Below, piece by piece: positions 18,401 through 26,716 of a stretch of DNA of 34,257 nt. Location of the stretch: contig CAIYTH010000014.1 in assembly GCA_903929135.1 (NCBI GenBank), positions 1-34,257 of the forward strand. The letters are read 5' to 3'. How positions within the stretch are numbered: position 1 is the first letter of the stretch; each line of letters starts with the position of its first letter. Position numbers and translations under genes: made by a program. The notes under the pieces were generated by a model. That model had not been told where the DNA came from. It did no database searches and was given only the letters and a program-made list of their open reading frames with translations. Source of the stretch: an uncultured Chlorobiales bacterium. GTDB taxonomy: Bacteria; Bacteroidota; Chlorobiia; Chlorobiales; Chlorobiaceae.

Positions 18401-18697
18401 CTCGACACCGAAATGACCGAAGAGCTCGAGATGCTGGGCCTTGCCCGTGAACTGGTCAGCCGGATCCAGACCCTCCGCAAGGAGAGTGGACTGGAGATCA
18501 CCGACCGTATCGAGCTCAAATTGCAGGGCACGGAAAAACTTCTGGCGGCAGTCAGGGCAAGTGATGCGTATATTAAGGATGAGACCCTGGCGACGGGGCT
18601 CGAACTGGCTCCCCTCGACAATCTTGCGACACCGGAAAATGCCGAGCTGGTCAACAGTGAATTGTGCCGGCTGTCACTTGAAAAATCGCGTTCGTGA
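15446..18697 (+). CDS. ileS: Isoleucyl-tRNA synthetase (type 2)
   Basis: 1083 residues from the ATG at 15446 (a TTG 9 bases earlier is also in frame). Class I synthetase with an editing domain. The HIGH-type motif is in [14 protein letters not shown] near residues 48-60, KMSKSKGN near 623, and the insert has [11 protein letters not shown], the CP1 editing signature. The [16 protein letters not shown] and [14 protein letters not shown]...[14 protein letters not shown] blocks, the length above 1000 residues and the lack of a C-terminal zinc-knuckle are features of the type 2 (eukaryote-like) IleRS class, known for low mupirocin sensitivity. Its gene stands between a terminator and a DksA-family gene that starts 61 bases after it. 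Confidence 0.96.
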   Translation: MPDIYPEFPSSLSYSFMEAEIQQFWAENRIFRKSLEKEAPMGIYSFYEGPPTVNGKPGVHHVFSRTIKDVVCRYKSMQGYRVPRKAGWDTHGLPVEISVEKKLGLKNKAQVEEYGEGEFNREARELVYHHIEDNREGWGKLTEQMGYWVDMDSPYITCDNNYIESVWWALKTIFDKGLIYKDYKIVPQDPKSETVLSSHELALGYKEVQDPSIYVKFRLKGSEESLLVWTTTPWTLISNVALAVGSDIDYVRVRNSDTGETLILAESRLQVLVEKHGDEPAWQVFGKLKGSDLENLEYEPLFSYFHPDKRCWYVTAGDFVSTGDGTGIVHIAPAFGADDYELAKKYDLPMLQPVARNGCFTAEVPDYDGMFFKDADPPIMRRLKEEGKLYRRETITHTYPFSWRYDVPVIYYARESWYIRTTRIAPRMVELNRSINWNPPEIGAGRFGNWLEENKDWALSRERFWGTPLPIWVSEDFSIGDGPATGKLFAVGSIAELREGLIDIDGRSMPLGEALDSGQVELDLHKPFVDKVYFLRDGKRYNRTPELIDVWFDSGSMPFAQLHYPFENKELFEKTFPADFIAEGVDQTRGWFYTLHAIATLIFDRPAYRNLIVNGHILDKNGQKMSKSKGNVVDPFETMGRYGADSIRWYLMVTSPPWRPKLFNSDEIEEEQRRFFRAFVNSYNFFVLYANVDGFTYAEAEIPVQERSELDRWILSSMNTLVENVRLRMEQYDLTGASRLINEFTVDDLSNWYIRRSRKRFWKGAMGPDKLSAYQTLSTVLMTVAKLLAPFTPFIAERIYLNLNGVAGKETAESVHLGDYPLADVSLVDRPLEERMKKAQIITSLVRTMRERASIKVRQPLKRILLAVDDSIMREAYELVADIIMEEVNIQKIEYIEDEDSVISKKAKPNFKTLGPRYGKEMKALAESIRIMSYKQISKLEKEGVLDIDIDGRIFSLTREDVDIVHEDIEGWLVAADDAHRIMVALDTEMTEELEMLGLARELVSRIQTLRKESGLEITDRIELKLQGTEKLLAAVRASDAYIKDETLATGLELAPLDNLATPENAELVNSELCRLSLEKSRS

Positions 18698-18758
18698 TGT
18701 TATTATACATCCCTGTTTTTTTACGGCTTACCGTTGAAACCTGTAACTTTTGAACATC

Positions 18759-19193
18759 ATGTCGAAGAAAACCAGCAGTGTTCCGAACAGCTCGCCGGAA
18801 CCGTCAGATGAGATACGACTGATCAAGACCTATCTGACTGACGAAGAGCTTGAGCATTTCCGGCAGATCCTGCTGAAGCGGCGTGAAGAGGTCCTTCGCG
18901 ACCTGGACATCCTGCGCTCCTCACTGTCCGAAGAGAGCGTCGAGGATTCAATCAACTCCAACTACTCGATGCACATGGCCGACCACGGCACCGAAACCAT
19001 GGATCGGGAGCAGCGTTTCATGTTCATCGCCCGCGACGAACGCTACCTGCACTACATCGACCAGGCCATGGACCGCATCAGGAACAAGACCTACGGTATC
19101 TGCGTCAAGTCCGGCAAGCCGATTCCAAAGAAGCGGCTTGAAGCCGTGCCCCACACCTCCGTGAGGATCGAGTGCAAACAGACCAAGAAGTGA
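18759..19193 (+). CDS. DksA/TraR-family protein lacking a complete zinc finger
   Basis: 144 residues. The N-terminal part (about 27-110) is the charged coiled-coil region of DksA-type proteins, with the HMADHGTETMDREQ turn (72-85) and RYLHYIDQAMDRI before the globular end. DksA-like proteins enter the RNA polymerase secondary channel. The C-terminal region YGICVKSGKPIPKKRL...RIECKQ keeps only one cysteine of each CxxC pair (C115 and C139; the others are Ser and Thr), so zinc is probably not bound in the usual four-cysteine way. Cysteine loss is, to my knowledge, common in relatives from Bacteroidetes/Chlorobi. Start is the ATG at 18759. It may be co-transcribed with ileS; a strong terminator follows. 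Confidence 0.85.
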   Translation: MSKKTSSVPNSSPEPSDEIRLIKTYLTDEELEHFRQILLKRREEVLRDLDILRSSLSEESVEDSINSNYSMHMADHGTETMDREQRFMFIARDERYLHYIDQAMDRIRNKTYGICVKSGKPIPKKRLEAVPHTSVRIECKQTKK

Positions 19194-19223
19194 CGGTTCC
19201 GGTGCCTTGCACCGCGACATAAA

Positions 19224-19256
19224 ACAGAAAAGGAGCTCATCGAGCTCCTTTTCTGT
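19224..19256. terminator. Bidirectional terminator between the DksA-like gene and purF
   Basis: A perfect 15-bp stem (ACAGAAAAGGAGCTC and its complement) with a 3-nt loop. It carries A-run/T-run arms on both sides and serves the two convergent genes. Confidence 0.9.
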
Positions 19257-19274
19257 TTCTGTTCGTTCTCACGT

Positions 19275-20768
19275 TCAGTCGTTTTCTTCCTTGTCCGTCG
19301 TGGCATCGGTGATCCTGATGGGATAATCCCCGCTGAAGCAGGCCGTGCAATAGCTGCAGTTTTCGTTCTCGAACTTCGGCACGCTGTTCAGCAGCCCCTG
19401 CATCGAGAGGTACTTGAGCGAGTCGACGCCGATGTACTCCCTGATCTTGTCGAGGGCTTCCGGCGAATTGTCCGACTCCCCGAACATGTGGGTGAGGAGC
19501 TGGCGCTTGGTCGGGAAATCCATGCCGTAGAAGCACGGGTTGGTGATGGGCGGTGAGCTGATGTGCAGGTGGATCTCTTTCGGATTCGCCTCGCGGATCA
19601 GCTTGATGAGCATCTTGGCCGTTGTGCCGCGGACGATCGAATCGTCGACAAGGATCATCGGCCGGTTCTGCAGGACGCCCCTGACGATGTTGTATTTCGA
19701 ACGGACCTTGATTTCCCGGCTGTGGATGCCCGGCTGGATGAAGGTCCTGCCGACGTAATGGTTCCTGATGAGTCCGTGTTCGAAGCGGGCCGGTTTGCCG
19801 AGCTTGTTGCTTTCCCTGACGAAGCCGAGGGCTGCGGTGTTCGACGAGTCCGGTACGCTGACCACGGTCAGCTCCTTTTCGTCCGGCGTCAGTTCCACCG
19901 TCGACTCCCTCGCGAGGTTCTTGCCGAGGTTCCTGCGGACCTTGTCGACCGAGTTCTCGAAGATGAAGCTGTCGGGGCGCGCGAAATAGACGTACTCGAA
20001 GATGCATCGGGCCTTGCGCTCGGTCGGGGGCAGGAAGATCGAGACCGGTTTTTCGTTGGTGATTGCCAGATGGTCTATAAGCAGTATCTCTCCCGGTGCG
20101 ATGTCACGGATATAGTCTGCCTTGATGATGTCGAACGCGCAGGTCTCGCTGGCCACCACGTAAGCCAGTTCGCCAGTGGCGGGATCGATCTTCCTGCCGA
20201 GGGCCAGAGGCCTTACGCCGAAGGGGTCCCTTGCCGCGATCATCTGGTTGTTGGCGAGAATCACCATGGAATAGGCGCCTTCAACCTGCCGGAGCGCCTC
20301 GTAGATCTGGTGCAGAGGCTCCTTCTCCTTGCTTCTTGCTGCAAGGTGGGGAATGATTTCCGTATCGGAAGAGGCCTGGAAGATGACGCCCTGCTCGGTC
20401 AGCTCGCGGCGCAGATGTCTTGAATTGGTCAGGTTGCCGTTGTGGGCGATGGCGAGGCTTCCGGAGCGATAGGTGAGGGAGAACGGCTGGATGTTGTTGT
20501 TGGACTTGGAGGAGCCGGTGGTCGAATACCGGTTGTGTCCTATGGCAGCATAACCGGAGAGGGTTTCGAATATCTGTTCATCCCTGAACACTTCCGATAC
20601 CAGTCCAGGACCCTTGTGCTGTTTGAAAAGGGTCTTCTTTTTCGCTTTGTTGTATTCAGCTACAACGATGCCTGCCGCTTCCTGGCCTCTATGCTGAAGA
20701 GAGTAAAGGCCATAGAAAGTATCTTCGGCGGGAGTTTTTGAATTAAAAACACCGAAAACTCCGCACAT
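19275..20768 (-). CDS. purF: Amidophosphoribosyltransferase
   Basis: 497 residues; catalyses the first committed step of purine synthesis, transferring ammonia from glutamine to PRPP. The N-terminal nucleophile is Cys2 in MCGVFGVF, with no propeptide, followed by YSLQHRGQEAAGI. The PRPP loop is MILVDDSIVRGTT near residue 355. Cysteines in CIFEYVYFARPDS, NPCFYGMDFP and ENCSYCTACF match the four [4Fe-4S] ligands of the Bacillus-type enzyme, so this is the iron-sulfur class. It is monocistronic, convergent with the DksA-like gene, and 279 bases from the divergent membrane-protein gene. That gap is AT-richer and holds the promoters, but no riboswitch was recognised. Confidence 0.97.
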   Translation of the reverse strand: MCGVFGVFNSKTPAEDTFYGLYSLQHRGQEAAGIVVAEYNKAKKKTLFKQHKGPGLVSEVFRDEQIFETLSGYAAIGHNRYSTTGSSKSNNNIQPFSLTYRSGSLAIAHNGNLTNSRHLRRELTEQGVIFQASSDTEIIPHLAARSKEKEPLHQIYEALRQVEGAYSMVILANNQMIAARDPFGVRPLALGRKIDPATGELAYVVASETCAFDIIKADYIRDIAPGEILLIDHLAITNEKPVSIFLPPTERKARCIFEYVYFARPDSFIFENSVDKVRRNLGKNLARESTVELTPDEKELTVVSVPDSSNTAALGFVRESNKLGKPARFEHGLIRNHYVGRTFIQPGIHSREIKVRSKYNIVRGVLQNRPMILVDDSIVRGTTAKMLIKLIREANPKEIHLHISSPPITNPCFYGMDFPTKRQLLTHMFGESDNSPEALDKIREYIGVDSLKYLSMQGLLNSVPKFENENCSYCTACFSGDYPIRITDATTDKEEND

Positions 20769-21047
20769 ATCAGTAAAACATTAAAGATTGGGTGAAATCT
20801 TTGGCCTCCAAAAGTGCCATAGGAAACTAATATATCAGGTCGAATTTCAAAAATAATTCTCCGACACCTCCACAGTCCCGCAACCAGCGTGCCTTGAGGG
20901 GGCATGCAGCTAAGGGAAATGAGACAGGAAATCATTGTGCTGAAAAGGATTGCGCGAAAAAGGAATGGAATGTCCGTTTCCGGGGTTTCTTCTTCTTAAC
21001 TTTCACAACGGTAAACTTTCCGACAACGTTCAACCCCTTCAAGATTT

Positions 21048-21575
21048 ATGACAGAACTTCCCAAAAAGCCCGTAGCGCCCTCGGTGTGGGTATGGATCCT
21101 GGTTACCCTGCTCTGGGGCTCCGTGTTCTATGCCACTTCGACGTGGATGCTGAAAACAGCCGCACACCTTCTCGCCCAGGGCGTCTTCGATCCTGCAGGC
21201 GGGGTGGTGCTTACCGTCTATCTGCTGTATGTGCCGGTGCTCATTGCGGTTGCACTTGCGGCCATGGTCGTCAAGAACCTGATCGACCCCGGATCCCTGA
21301 AGCAGATAGCGCGTCACCAGGCGGTGGCGAAAGGAACGCGGGAGCGTTATTTCGTCTCGTTCGCCGGCAGCATCGCCACCAGCTTCATCTTCACCATCAT
21401 GACGGCGTTGATGCACGGAGCCGCAGCGCCGCTGACGGGGGCCGTCGTCGAACTGCCTGCAAAGACGGTGATCGTGGCCGCATTGCTGAATATCGCCGCA
21501 GGCCTGGCTGCTTCGATGCTTGTCGGAATCATCTTTATGGTGACGAGAGCCGTGAAAGGGGCCGGAAAGGGCTGA
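21048..21575 (+). CDS. Small membrane protein of unknown function, four predicted TM helices
   Basis: 175 residues. Hydrophobic stretches at about 13-33, 52-75, 101-122 and 140-165 suggest four membrane helices. The loop at 76-100 is basic (KNLIDPGSLKQIARHQAVAKGTRER), placing it in the cytoplasm. Short charged N- and C-termini; no cysteines. I do not recognise the family. The gene is alone between purF (divergent) and tRNA-Ala, and a terminator follows 20 bases after the stop. Start is the ATG at 21048, without a clear ribosome site. Confidence 0.72.
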   Translation: MTELPKKPVAPSVWVWILVTLLWGSVFYATSTWMLKTAAHLLAQGVFDPAGGVVLTVYLLYVPVLIAVALAAMVVKNLIDPGSLKQIARHQAVAKGTRERYFVSFAGSIATSFIFTIMTALMHGAAAPLTGAVVELPAKTVIVAALLNIAAGLAASMLVGIIFMVTRAVKGAGKG

Positions 21576-21595
21576 GCGGAAAACGGGCGGAAACA

Positions 21596-21625
21596 GAAAA
21601 AGCGCAGATCTCTGCGCTTTTTTTT
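21596..21625 (+). terminator. Rho-independent terminator
   Basis: AAAGCGCAG pairs with CTGCGCTTT around an ATCT tetraloop, followed by a run of T up to 21625. It lies just before the 3' end of the opposing tRNA-Ala, so it may serve both strands. Confidence 0.85.
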
Positions 21626-21630
21626 GTCTG

Positions 21631-21703
21631 TGGAGCTAAGGAGATTCGAACTCCTGACCCTTTGCATGCCATGCAAATGCTCTACCAACTGAGCTATAGC
21701 CCC
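21631..21703 (-). tRNA. tRNA-Ala (GGC)
   Basis: Read on the minus strand: acceptor GGGGCTA / TAGCTCC, D arm GCTCAGTTGGTAGAGC, anticodon stem TTTGC/GCAAA with loop ATGGCAT (anticodon GGC, at 21668-21670) and T arm AGGAGTTCGAATCTCCT. Length is 73 nt; CCA is not encoded, unlike the tRNA-Phe in this window. Confidence 0.97.
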
Positions 21704-21717
21704 ATTTTGTAGGTGTA

Positions 21718-21746
21718 ATTATCATAAAAAAAACTTGGATTTGCAA
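21718..21746 (-). promoter_or_regulatory. Putative promoter of tRNA-Ala
   Basis: Minus strand TTGCAA (21746-21741), a 17-base spacer, then GATAAT (21723-21718). The tRNA 5' end is 15 bases beyond. Spacing and position fit a sigma-70-type promoter; by eye only. Confidence 0.5.
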
Positions 21747-21800
21747 CAGGTTTTTTTGATTCTAGGGTATGATTGTTCCAAACCCTCAAAACGTGCCGAC

Positions 21801-22673
21801 ATGGATCTCATCTACAGTGTAAAGGAAGGCTTTTCGGGTATCGGACGCGCCCGGATGCCGGCAGCCGTCACCATGGCGATAGGATTTTTTTCCCTGGTGC
21901 TGCTCGGCCTCTTCGGTTCGGTCTCGCTCAGCTTCTACGATCTGATCCAGGAGGTGCGCTCGCGAGTCGAGATGGAGGTCTTTTTCAGCGAAGCCATCAG
22001 CGAAGCCCAGGCATCGGGCCTGGCGGAGCAGATGGGCCACATCCCGGGGGTCGGCAAGGTGACCTACATCTCCAAGGAGGCCGCTGCTGCCCGTTTCTCC
22101 CGTGAGTTCGGAGAGGATGTCGTCAGGATCCTCGGCGCCAATCCGCTGCCCCGTTCGGCCACACTTGCCATCAAGCCGGGCTCGGCCGACCCTGCGGACA
22201 TCGACCGTATCCGCAAACGCATCGGCGTTCTCGATTACGGGCTCGACATCAAGTACAACCAGGAGTACCTCTCGGCCATCGAGCGGAACGCCCGGCTTTT
22301 CACCCTCGTTACGGCCTGCATCGGGGGGGTCATCGCGGTCGCGACAGTCGTCATGAACGCCTATACCGTCCGTCTCGCCATGTACGCCCGCCGCGACAAG
22401 ATCAAGACCATGCGGCTGGTCGGCGCCACGCGCTGGTTCATCAGCGCCCCGTTCCTCATCGAAGGGGCGGTGCAGGGGCTTGTTTCAGGGGGGCTTGCCG
22501 CGCTCGGCGTCTACCTGCTGTTCGAGCAGGCGCTGCTGCGCTACGAACCGGCCATCTACCAGATACTGCACCCTTCCGCTCTCATCGTCTATCCGGGAAT
22601 CGTCGCCCTCGGCCTCCTGCTCGGCATATTCGGCAGCAGCCTGTCCGTCGCCCGTTTTTTACGGGCTTCGTGA
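21801..22673 (+). CDS. ftsX: Cell division protein FtsX-like permease
   Basis: 290 residues from the ATG at 21801; the frame extends to 21735 without homology. FtsX with the ATPase FtsE controls peptidoglycan hydrolases at the septum. Topology fits: a cytoplasmic N-terminus with a first helix (about 22-44, AVTMAIGFFSLVLLGLFGSV), a periplasmic domain of about 110 residues including VEMEVFFSEAISEAQ and VTYISKEAAAARF, then three helices. The cytoplasmic loop between the second and third helices has KIKTMRLVGATRWFI, the FtsX signature that contacts FtsE. No ftsE lies beside it here. Divergent from tRNA-Ala. Confidence 0.93.
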   Translation: MDLIYSVKEGFSGIGRARMPAAVTMAIGFFSLVLLGLFGSVSLSFYDLIQEVRSRVEMEVFFSEAISEAQASGLAEQMGHIPGVGKVTYISKEAAAARFSREFGEDVVRILGANPLPRSATLAIKPGSADPADIDRIRKRIGVLDYGLDIKYNQEYLSAIERNARLFTLVTACIGGVIAVATVVMNAYTVRLAMYARRDKIKTMRLVGATRWFISAPFLIEGAVQGLVSGGLAALGVYLLFEQALLRYEPAIYQILHPSALIVYPGIVALGLLLGIFGSSLSVARFLRAS

Positions 22674-22698
22674 AAGATTGCGGTGATCGCCCAGTTTA

Positions 22699-22718
22699 CC
22701 CCGGGCTGAAACCCGGGG
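22699..22718. repeat. REP-like palindrome
   Basis: CCCCGGG / CCCGGGG around CTGAAA, followed by CTACAC, between the convergent ftsX and nfo genes. The GGGCTGAAACCCGGGGCTA type of word is a common extragenic palindrome in bacteria. It may act as a terminator hairpin, but no T-run is present. Confidence 0.5.
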
Positions 22719-22748
22719 CTACACAAGAGAATGCAAGATCGGGTGCCG

Positions 22749-23594
22749 TCACTCCCCGGCAAACTGATAAAGCATCCTGATCTCCTCCGACCAGCCGTCC
22801 GAATCAGGGGTTTCGAGGATCAGGGGCATCTCTTCGAGGGCCGGGTGACGCATGATGTGTGCGAAGGCCTCGGCTCCGATCATCCCCTTGCCGATGCAGG
22901 CGTGCCGGTCGACCCGGCTGCCGAGCGGCTGTTTCGCATCGTTCAGGTGCATTCCCCTCAGATACCGCAATCCGATCGTCCTGTCGAACTCCTCCAGCAT
23001 CGCATCGAAGGCATCGGGCGTGCGGATGTCGTAGCCGCTCGCGAAGAGGTGGCAGGTGTCGAGGCATACCCCGACCCGTGACTTCTCCCCGACCCGGTCG
23101 ATGATCCGGGCGATCTGCCCGAACGTGAAGCCGAGGTTGCTGCCCTGTCCGGCCGTGTTTTCGATGACCGCCGCCACGTTGCGGGTGGCTTCGAGCGCAA
23201 GGTCGACCGAGGCCGAGATGAGCCCGAGGGAGTCGTCTTCGCTCACCAGGTTCAGGTGGCTCCCGGGATGGAAGTTCAGCATGACCAGCCCCAGGGCTTC
23301 GGTACGCTGCATCTCCGTCACGAATGCCTCGCGGGACTTGTCCAGCTTCTCCGGATCGGGATGGCCGAGGTTGATGAGGTAGCTGTCGTGCGGAAGGATG
23401 TGCTCCGGGCTGAACCCTGCTTCGGCGCAGTTCTTCCGGAAGGCCTCGACCGACCCGGCTGCAAGGGGAGCCGAGTGCCACTGGCGCTGGTTCCGGGTAA
23501 ACATGGCGAACGCCTTCGCACCGATTTCACGGGCGTTGAGCGGGGCGTTCTCGACGCCTCCGGAGATGCTGACATGTGCGCCTACCCGTTTCAT
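22749..23594 (-). CDS. nfo: Endonuclease IV (AP endonuclease)
   Basis: 281 residues, TIM-barrel zinc enzyme that cuts 5' of abasic sites in base excision repair. Motifs in order: [22 protein letters not shown] (metal His), [13 protein letters not shown] (Glu ligand), [15 protein letters not shown] (Asp/His) and [23 protein letters not shown] (His/Asp). Length is normal for the family. It is the last gene of the purN-queE-glycosyltransferase run, 60 bases after the glycosyltransferase stop, so possibly co-transcribed. The start ATG at 23594 directly gives the family N-terminus. Confidence 0.97.
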   Translation of the reverse strand: MKRVGAHVSISGGVENAPLNAREIGAKAFAMFTRNQRQWHSAPLAAGSVEAFRKNCAEAGFSPEHILPHDSYLINLGHPDPEKLDKSREAFVTEMQRTEALGLVMLNFHPGSHLNLVSEDDSLGLISASVDLALEATRNVAAVIENTAGQGSNLGFTFGQIARIIDRVGEKSRVGVCLDTCHLFASGYDIRTPDAFDAMLEEFDRTIGLRYLRGMHLNDAKQPLGSRVDRHACIGKGMIGAEAFAHIMRHPALEEMPLILETPDSDGWSEEIRMLYQFAGE

Positions 23595-23654
23595 GAGCGT
23601 CGTGTCGATGAGGTGGTGGAAAGATGGTGTATGCCGGTCATGGACGATGTGCGG

Positions 23655-24641
23655 TCATGCTTCGAGCTTGCGGACGATGTCGTCGCCGAGGTTCGCCGTT
23701 TCGCGGACGGAGAAGCCCGCCGAACGCACTGGACGGTTCGAGAGCAATTCGCCCAGCAGGCCGATCGAAAAGAGCTGCACCCCGAGGATGATCAGCAGGA
23801 TGCCCAGGAACAGGATGGGGCGGTTGCTCACTGGCCGGTGGTTCAGGAGCTTGTCAAGCGTCACGTAGAGGCTGACGAAGAGGCCGACCAGGAAACTGCC
23901 GAGGCCCGCCATACCGAAAAAGTGCATGGGGCGGCTCAGGTAGCGGGTGATGAACATCACCGACAGGAAGTCGAAGAGGCCGCCGAAAAACCTCGCCACG
24001 CCGAACTTGCTTTTCCCGAACTTGCGCGGATGGTGCTTTACCGGGATCTCCGTCACCCGGTAGCCGTTCCACTGCGCGAGCACCGGGATGTAGCGGTGCA
24101 TCTCGCCCCGCATGTCGAGCGATGCCACCAGCTCCCTCCGGTAGGCTTTCAGGCCGCAGTTGAAGTCGTGCATCGGAATGCCGCTGAACAGGCTCGTCGT
24201 CCAGTTGAAGAGCTTCGAAGGGATCGTCTTTGAGAGCGGGTCCTGCCGCTCCTGCTTCCAGCCGCTCACCAGGTCGTACCCTTCCCGGAGCTTCAGCACG
24301 AGCGCCCGGAACTCCCCGGGATCGTCCTGGAGGTCGGCATCGAGCGTGATGACCACGGCGCCGGACGCGGCCCTGAACCCTGCGGACAGGGCGGCGGTCT
24401 TCCCGTAGTTCCTCCTGAACGAGATCAGGCGGATTTCAGGACGTTCGGCGATCATCTCCCTGACAAGGGCCGATGATCCGTCGGTCGATCCGTCGTCCAC
24501 CATGATCACCTCGAAGCCGGAACCCTCTCCGACGCATTTCAGGAGCTCATCGTCGTCGAGTGCGTCGAACAGCCGGTTGGCCAGCTCGGGCAGCGATTCC
24601 CGTTCGTTGTAGAGCGGCACGATCACGGAGAGTGCGATCAT
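23655..24641 (-). CDS. Family 2 glycosyltransferase, membrane-anchored (polyprenyl-phosphate type)
   Basis: 328 residues. GT-A domain with SVIVPLYNERESLPEL, VIMVDDGSTDGSS, RNYGKTAALSAGF and the metal-binding LDADLQDDP. FNCGLKAYRREL and GEMHRYIPVLA are typical of DPM1/ArnC/GtrB-like enzymes that transfer a sugar from a nucleotide donor to undecaprenyl phosphate. Two C-terminal membrane helices follow (about 232-255 and 265-292). The ATG at 24641 has a good ribosome site (GAGGGGGG) and starts one base after the queE stop, so translation is probably coupled. The open frame runs back to 25121, but that part is queE read in the wrong frame. The sugar transferred is unknown. Confidence 0.9.
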   Translation of the reverse strand: MIALSVIVPLYNERESLPELANRLFDALDDDELLKCVGEGSGFEVIMVDDGSTDGSSALVREMIAERPEIRLISFRRNYGKTAALSAGFRAASGAVVITLDADLQDDPGEFRALVLKLREGYDLVSGWKQERQDPLSKTIPSKLFNWTTSLFSGIPMHDFNCGLKAYRRELVASLDMRGEMHRYIPVLAQWNGYRVTEIPVKHHPRKFGKSKFGVARFFGGLFDFLSVMFITRYLSRPMHFFGMAGLGSFLVGLFVSLYVTLDKLLNHRPVSNRPILFLGILLIILGVQLFSIGLLGELLSNRPVRSAGFSVRETANLGDDIVRKLEA

Positions 24642-24642
24642 T

Positions 24643-25305
24643 TCACACCCCCCTCGTGTCAGGTTTCCAGATGTACTTGTGCAGCTGAAGCTGCATCCTG
24701 ACGGGCAGCCGGTCCTCGAGGATCCATCCCGCAAGCAGCTGCAGCTCCAGCTTTCCGAATACCGCACCGAACAGGATCGTACAGGTGCCGGCGAGCAGGT
24801 TGCCGAAGATGAACTCCTTCGCCCACAGGTAGTCCTCCCGCGAAGCCAGCACGAACTTGAACTCAAAGCGATGCGGCGATTCGAGTGCAAGGCTGAGGTT
24901 CTCGATGCAGTTTGCACCCGACACACCCGACGAAGGCGGCTTGATGTCGAGGATGATGCGAACACGCGGATCGACCTGGTCCACGGGAAGGAACCCTCCC
25001 GTTTCGAGCAGCACCTGGGGGCAGTTTTCGCACAGCTCCTCCAGCAGCGGATAGGCTCCTGCCTGGAGCAGCGGCTCTCCGCCGGTAACCTCGATGCACG
25101 GCGCGCCGAAGGAGAGCGCACGGCTTACGGCCTCGGTGACGGTCATCGTGACGCCGCCCTCCTCCGCATAGCCCGTATCGCAGTTGCGGCACCCATGGCC
25201 GCACCCGGCCAGCCGGATGAAGGCGCAGGGCCAACCCGCGAACGACGATTCGCCCTGGATCGAATGGAAGATCTCGCTGACCGCTATTTCAAGGCTGCCG
25301 CTCAT
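24643..25305 (-). CDS. queE: 7-carboxy-7-deazaguanine synthase (radical SAM, QueE family)
   Basis: 220 residues from the ATG at 25305. QueE converts 6-carboxytetrahydropterin to 7-carboxy-7-deazaguanine on the way to queuosine. Seen: EIFHSIQGESSFAG, the substrate-side N-terminal signature; the radical-SAM cysteines C35, C39, C42 in AGCGHGCRNCDT (CxxxCxxC); VTGGEPLLQ (SAM GGE motif); and VLLETGGFLP and LDIKPPSSG. Length fits the family. Its ATG overlaps the purN stop as ATGA and its own stop is one base before the glycosyltransferase ATG. The frame opens further to 25359, inside purN, but the internal ATG fits better. Confidence 0.92.
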   Translation of the reverse strand: MSGSLEIAVSEIFHSIQGESSFAGWPCAFIRLAGCGHGCRNCDTGYAEEGGVTMTVTEAVSRALSFGAPCIEVTGGEPLLQAGAYPLLEELCENCPQVLLETGGFLPVDQVDPRVRIILDIKPPSSGVSGANCIENLSLALESPHRFEFKFVLASREDYLWAKEFIFGNLLAGTCTILFGAVFGKLELQLLAGWILEDRLPVRMQLQLHKYIWKPDTRGV

Positions 25306-25901
25306 GGTTGTTCTTCCAGGATTTTTTCGAGGGCGTCTGGATAGAGCGCGTGTTCGCACTCCAGCACCCGATCGGCGAGCGCCTCGGGCGTGTCCCCCGG
25401 CATGACGGGGACACGGCGCTGCATCACGATCCGGCCCTTGTCGTACTCCTCGTTCACCACATGCACCGTAGCGCCGCTTTCGGCTTCGCCGGCTGCAAGC
25501 ACGGCCGCATGGACGTGGATGCCGTACATCCCCTCGCCTCCGAACTTCGGGAGAAGGGCAGGGTGGATGTTCAGTATACGGTCGGGAAATGCCGCCACGA
25601 CGGCGTCAGGCACCTTGCGCATGTATCCGGCAAGCAGGATGAGGTCGATACCTCGTACCATCAGCGCCCTGACCATGGCCTCTTCGAACTCTTCATACGA
25701 GCCGAACTGCTTCTCCGACAGGTGCAGGGTCTCGATGCCATGTTCCTGTGCGAATTCGAACGCGCCGCACTGCGAGCGGTTCGACAGGCACAGCTCGAAC
25801 TCCGCCGGAATCCCCCGTTCGAGGATGGCATGCTGGAGGGCCCTGAAATTGGAGCCCGTCCCGGAGCAGAATACGGCCAGTCGCCTTTTGTTGTCAGCCA
25901 T
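25302..25901 (-). CDS. purN: Phosphoribosylglycinamide formyltransferase
   Basis: 199 residues; transfers formyl from 10-formyl-THF to GAR in purine synthesis. Seen: the phosphate-binding FCSGTGSNFRAL, LILLAGYMRKV, the catalytic NIHPALLPKFGGEGMYG (Asn, His) and HVVNEEYDKGRIV with the active-site Asp. It is the first gene of the minus-strand run and overlaps queE by 4 bases (ATGA). Upstream, 256 bases separate it from the divergent DGC gene. Length is normal. Confidence 0.96.
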   Translation of the reverse strand: MADNKRRLAVFCSGTGSNFRALQHAILERGIPAEFELCLSNRSQCGAFEFAQEHGIETLHLSEKQFGSYEEFEEAMVRALMVRGIDLILLAGYMRKVPDAVVAAFPDRILNIHPALLPKFGGEGMYGIHVHAAVLAAGEAESGATVHVVNEEYDKGRIVMQRRVPVMPGDTPEALADRVLECEHALYPDALEKILEEQP

Positions 25902-26157
25902 TCAAGGTACGTGCAATGGTTATGGAAAGTTACCCTAATATGCACCCAACCGCCCCTTTTTTCAAAAGGTTACAACCTTCACAAGCTGTGATCGCTAAAA
26001 TCCGTAGGCAAATCCCGGAACGACAAGCTTGTTATTTGTGGTAATGGCACTGTATTTTATCGTATAACATCATGAGGCAGCGTTGCATATCTGCTTTGTG
26101 CTCATCTCGGAACGTAAGTGGTCAAAAGTTTAACAATCATCCTGACAGGAGGGATAC

Positions 26158-26673
26158 ATGGCAAATTCGTCCTTGGGCTTCTCTGTGGAAGTCGACGGCG
26201 TTTCCGGGCAGTGTCCATCTGGTGAGAAATGGGCGGAGGAAAATCTGGCCAGAAAAGCGATTCCAGTTCTTTCTTGCGAGGGGCCATGCATCCGTGGTGA
26301 GATCGCTCGCCAGGCGGCTAATATCGTATCAAAGCAAGAGCCTTACGCGCGAGCCTGCTATGCCGAGACGGCGTTGGTGCCCCATTCGGCTATGGCAACA
26401 TGGGTCAAGGAGTCAGAGCAGGTAATCATGATCGATGGCTGTTTTCTGCACTGCATCGGCAGGGTCATCAACAACATTGCGAGCAAAGAGAGTATCGTTC
26501 ATATCGATGCCCTCGGTCTGCACAAAAAGTATTCGAAGGTCTTTCACATGGATGACGTACCTGAATCCGAGCGGAAAGAAACGGCACAATTCACCGCAGA
26601 CAAAATTCTCGATTTGCTCAGGAGCGGGAGCGCACCCACAACCGATACCTGCCCTCCATGTTCTTGTTCCTGA
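26158..26673 (+). CDS. Cysteine-rich DGC-domain putative zinc-binding protein
   Basis: 171 residues with nine cysteines: C19, C40, C44, C67, C95, C99, C165, C168 and C170. The MIDGCFLHCIGRVINN block (91-106) holds the Asp-Gly-Cys motif that names the DGC domain family of putative zinc-binding proteins, and LSCEGPCIRGEIAR (39-52) is the other conserved block. The C-terminus ends in a metal-trap-like CPPCSCS tail. Function is not established for the family. It has an excellent ribosome site (AGGAGGG, 26147-26153, 4 bases before ATG), one of the best here. A membrane-protein gene starts 43 bases after the stop, probably in the same transcript. A TTGTTA/TATTTT pair at 26029-26058 could be its promoter. 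Confidence 0.8.
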   Translation: MANSSLGFSVEVDGVSGQCPSGEKWAEENLARKAIPVLSCEGPCIRGEIARQAANIVSKQEPYARACYAETALVPHSAMATWVKESEQVIMIDGCFLHCIGRVINNIASKESIVHIDALGLHKKYSKVFHMDDVPESERKETAQFTADKILDLLRSGSAPTTDTCPPCSCS

Positions 26674-26716
26674 GCGATGAGGATTCATCGACGCAAAAAC
26701 TTATCCGGAGGTTTTC

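Noticed and set aside
20894-21712. 272-codon plus-strand frame
   Set aside because: Overlaps the small membrane protein in another frame and runs through a terminator and tRNA-Ala; no family features.
24642-25121. 160-codon N-terminal extension of the glycosyltransferase
   Set aside because: The region is queE read in another frame (Arg/Ser-rich). The ATG at 24641 has a good ribosome site and the family N-terminus.
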